Below are positions 5,473 through 7,037 of a stretch of 7,037 bases of DNA, one piece after another. Position 1 is the stretch's first letter, and every line of letters starts with the position of its first letter. The DNA lies in the NCBI GenBank assembly GCA_018716365.1, contig DVKA01000024.1, forward strand, positions 1-7,037. Reading direction: 5' to 3'. The notes under the pieces were generated by a model. That model made no database searches and was not told the origin of the DNA. It worked only from the letters and a program-made list of their open reading frames with translations. Origin of the DNA: Candidatus Caccocola faecipullorum. Lineage in GTDB: Bacteria; Synergistota; Synergistia; Synergistales; Synergistaceae. Position numbers and translations under genes: made by a program.

Positions 5473-7037
5473 GCGCGCGCCTCCGAAGCGGGCAAACTTT
5501 CCGCGAGGTATGGGCGCGTCACGGATTTTTCGCAGGAGAGCATATCGCGCGGCAGTCCCGCGAAGATTATTTCTCCGCCGGAGTTTCCGCCGCCCGGGCC
5601 GAGCTCAACAATGTAGTCGGCCTCTTTCATCACGTCTACGCTGTGTTCGACGAGGAACAGCGTGTTACCCGCGTCGGTCAGTTCGTTGAAGAGCTTCATC
5701 AGCGTCTTGATGTCGTCGAGGTGCAGGCCGTCGGTCGGCTCGTCGAGGATGAAGATGGAGCCGCGAAGATTCAGATGCGACGCAAGTTTGACGCGCTGGA
5801 GTTCGCCGCCCGAGAGCGTCGTCATCGACTGGTTGAGATGCAGGTAGCCGAGGCCCGTGCGGCGCAGCGAGGTGAGTTTTTCGCAGAGCGGGCGGCCTGC
5901 GAAGAATTCAGCGGCCTCGTCCACGGTCATGTCCATCACTTCCGCGATGTTCTTTCCTTTGTACGTGTAGGCAAGCGCCTCTTTCGAGTAGCGTTTGCCG
6001 CCGCAGAGGTCGCAGACGGTCTCTATCGAGTCCATGAAGGCCATGCCGGAGACTATTACGCCCGAGCCTCCGCAGGCGGGGCAGGCTCCCTTTGAGTTGA
6101 AGCTGAACCACGCGGAGGAGACTTTGTTTTCCGCGGCGAATATCGCGCGTATTTCGTCGGCTATTCCAAGGTAGGTCGCGGGCGTGGAGCGCAGGTTGAT
6201 GCCTATGTTTTTCTGTCCTATGAAGATTACATCTTCCTTTATCTGATTTTGGAAGGATTCCATCAGCGAGCTTTTGCCCGAGCCCGCTACGCCCGCGATC
6301 ACCGTCATGACGCCGAGCGGCAAATCCACGCTGACGTTCTTCAGGTTGTGCAGGCTCGTCGGCCCGACGCGGAACCAGCCCTTCGGCTCGCGCAGCCCGG
6401 TTTTGAAGGGGCTCTTCATCTGGAGCATCCGCCCCGTGATTGTGTCGGATTTCAGCAGCTCGTCGTAGCTGCCCTCGAAGACCACCTCGCCGCCCTTGCT
6501 TCCAGCCCCGGGCCCCATGTCCACTACGTGGTCGGCGAGCTTGACGACTTCGCGGTGGTGCTCGACGATGAGCACGGTGTTGCCGTGGTCGCGCAGCGCG
6601 CGCAGGGATTTCTTGAGCAGGTCGATGTCCTTCGCGTGGAGGCCGACGCTCGGCTCGTCGAGAACGTAGGCCATGTCTGTGAGCGCCGAGTTGATGTATT
6701 TCGCTATCTTGATGCGCTGCGCCTCGCCGCCCGAGAGCGTACCAGTCCCGCGCGAGAGCGAGAGGTAGCCGAGGCCGATCTGCACGAGCGCGCCGAGCCG
6801 GCGGCCAAGCTCGCGCTTGATGTCCGCGGCCATCGGGTCGGTTATCGAATTTACGAATTCAAGCGCCTCGGGCACGGGCATCGCGGTGACGTCGGCGATG
6901 TTCTTTCCGTTAATCAAGCAGCTGCGCACACGCTCGTTGACGCGCGAGCCGCCGCAGTCGGGACAGGTGAAGGTCGTCACCATATTGTCGAGGATGTGTT
7001 TGAAGCGCGCGCCCTCTTTCGTGTTTATGATGCTGCG
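5469..7037 (-). CDS. UvrA-family tandem ABC ATPase (UvrA paralogue), N-terminal part outside window
   Basis: The frame stays open from the right edge (7037) to TGA at 5469-5471, giving 522 residues. The Met at 6983 is internal, since UvrA-like sequence continues upstream of it. Numbering from that Met: CPDC (7-10); first ABC signature [12 protein letters not shown] (83-94) and Walker [12 protein letters not shown] (106-116); second Walker [10 protein letters not shown] (231-239); zinc site CPAC and CDLC (301-304, 324-327); second signature [12 protein letters not shown] (390-401); and Walker [12 protein letters not shown] (411-421). The family binds DNA as a dimer and hydrolyses ATP; UvrA proper loads UvrB in excision repair. 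The stretch from the second Walker A to the RSTPATYLG motif is much shorter than in E. coli UvrA. This suggests a compact paralogue (UvrA2/DrrC-like, linked to drug resistance or specialised repair) and not the housekeeping protein. UvrB-binding ability cannot be judged, because that region lies beyond the window. It is cytoplasmic and co-transcribed with the downstream exonuclease gene (4-bp overlap). Confidence 0.92.
   Translation of the reverse strand, partial: RSIINTKEGARFKHILDNMVTTFTCPDCGGSRVNERVRSCLINGKNIADVTAMPVPEALEFVNSITDPMAADIKRELGRRLGALVQIGLGYLSLSRGTGTLSGGEAQRIKIAKYINSALTDMAYVLDEPSVGLHAKDIDLLKKSLRALRDHGNTVLIVEHHREVVKLADHVVDMGPGAGSKGGEVVFEGSYDELLKSDTITGRMLQMKSPFKTGLREPKGWFRVGPTSLHNLKNVSVDLPLGVMTVIAGVAGSGKSSLMESFQNQIKEDVIFIGQKNIGINLRSTPATYLGIADEIRAIFAAENKVSSAWFSFNSKGACPACGGSGVIVSGMAFMDSIETVCDLCGGKRYSKEALAYTYKGKNIAEVMDMTVDEAAEFFAGRPLCEKLTSLRRTGLGYLHLNQSMTTLSGGELQRVKLASHLNLRGSIFILDEPTDGLHLDDIKTLMKLFNELTDAGNTLFLVEHSVDVMKEADYIVELGPGGGNSGGEIIFAGLPRDMLSCEKSVTRPYLAESLPASEARA
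5480..5484 (-). promoter_or_regulatory. Shine-Dalgarno of the exonuclease gene, inside the UvrA-like gene
   Basis: On the - strand GGAGG lies 7 nt before the ATG at 5472. It is embedded in the last codons of the UvrA-like gene, as expected for a coupled downstream gene, and decides the start. Confidence 0.75.

Noticed and set aside
4525..5616. 363-codon open frame on the + strand opposite the exonuclease
   Set aside because: It begins inside the palindrome, covers the whole exonuclease gene antisense and gives an A/R/F/V-biased protein without motifs.

Overview
The window looks like chromosomal DNA from a GC-rich, diderm (outer-membrane) bacterium. The classical autotransporter ending in a C-terminal aromatic residue requires an outer membrane. 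The combination of GC-rich codon use, an autotransporter and a DUF4143-type ATPase would suit a host-associated member of the Synergistota (Cloacibacillus/Pyramidobacter-like). That placement is inference from general character, not from a marker gene.

Layout. (1) Positions 2-2422, + strand: the C-terminal part of a type V autotransporter, open at the left edge, with beta-helical passenger, pertactin-like junction and 12-strand-type barrel. (2) Positions 2423-3204: 782 bp without a credible gene but dense in dyad symmetry. It holds two intrinsic-terminator-like hairpins with other dyads between them, then a cluster of REP/MITE-like inverted repeats (2625-2997), then two copies of a 38-bp palindrome. 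(3) Positions 3205-4497, + strand: an AAA+ ATPase of the AAA_14/DUF4143 family with a strong Shine-Dalgarno that directly abuts one palindrome. (4) Positions 4498-4557: a short convergent gap filled by a third, perfect copy of the same 38-bp palindrome. (5) Positions 4558-7037, - strand: a two-gene operon running leftward. A compact UvrA-family tandem ABC ATPase (open at the right edge) is followed by a DnaQ-like DEDDh 3'-5' exonuclease, with a 4-bp ATGA stop/start overlap.

How it fits together. The autotransporter is a stand-alone surface or secreted protein with its own terminators. The UvrA-like and DnaQ-like pair are translationally coupled and plausibly act on the same nucleic-acid substrate. 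The ATPase sits alone between the two units. Near-identical direct repeats (3066-3102 and 4500-4538) carrying the palindrome bracket it, as if the gene and its flanks form one cassette. That arrangement is the most unusual feature of the window. No CRISPR array, tRNA, rRNA, transposase or integrase was seen.
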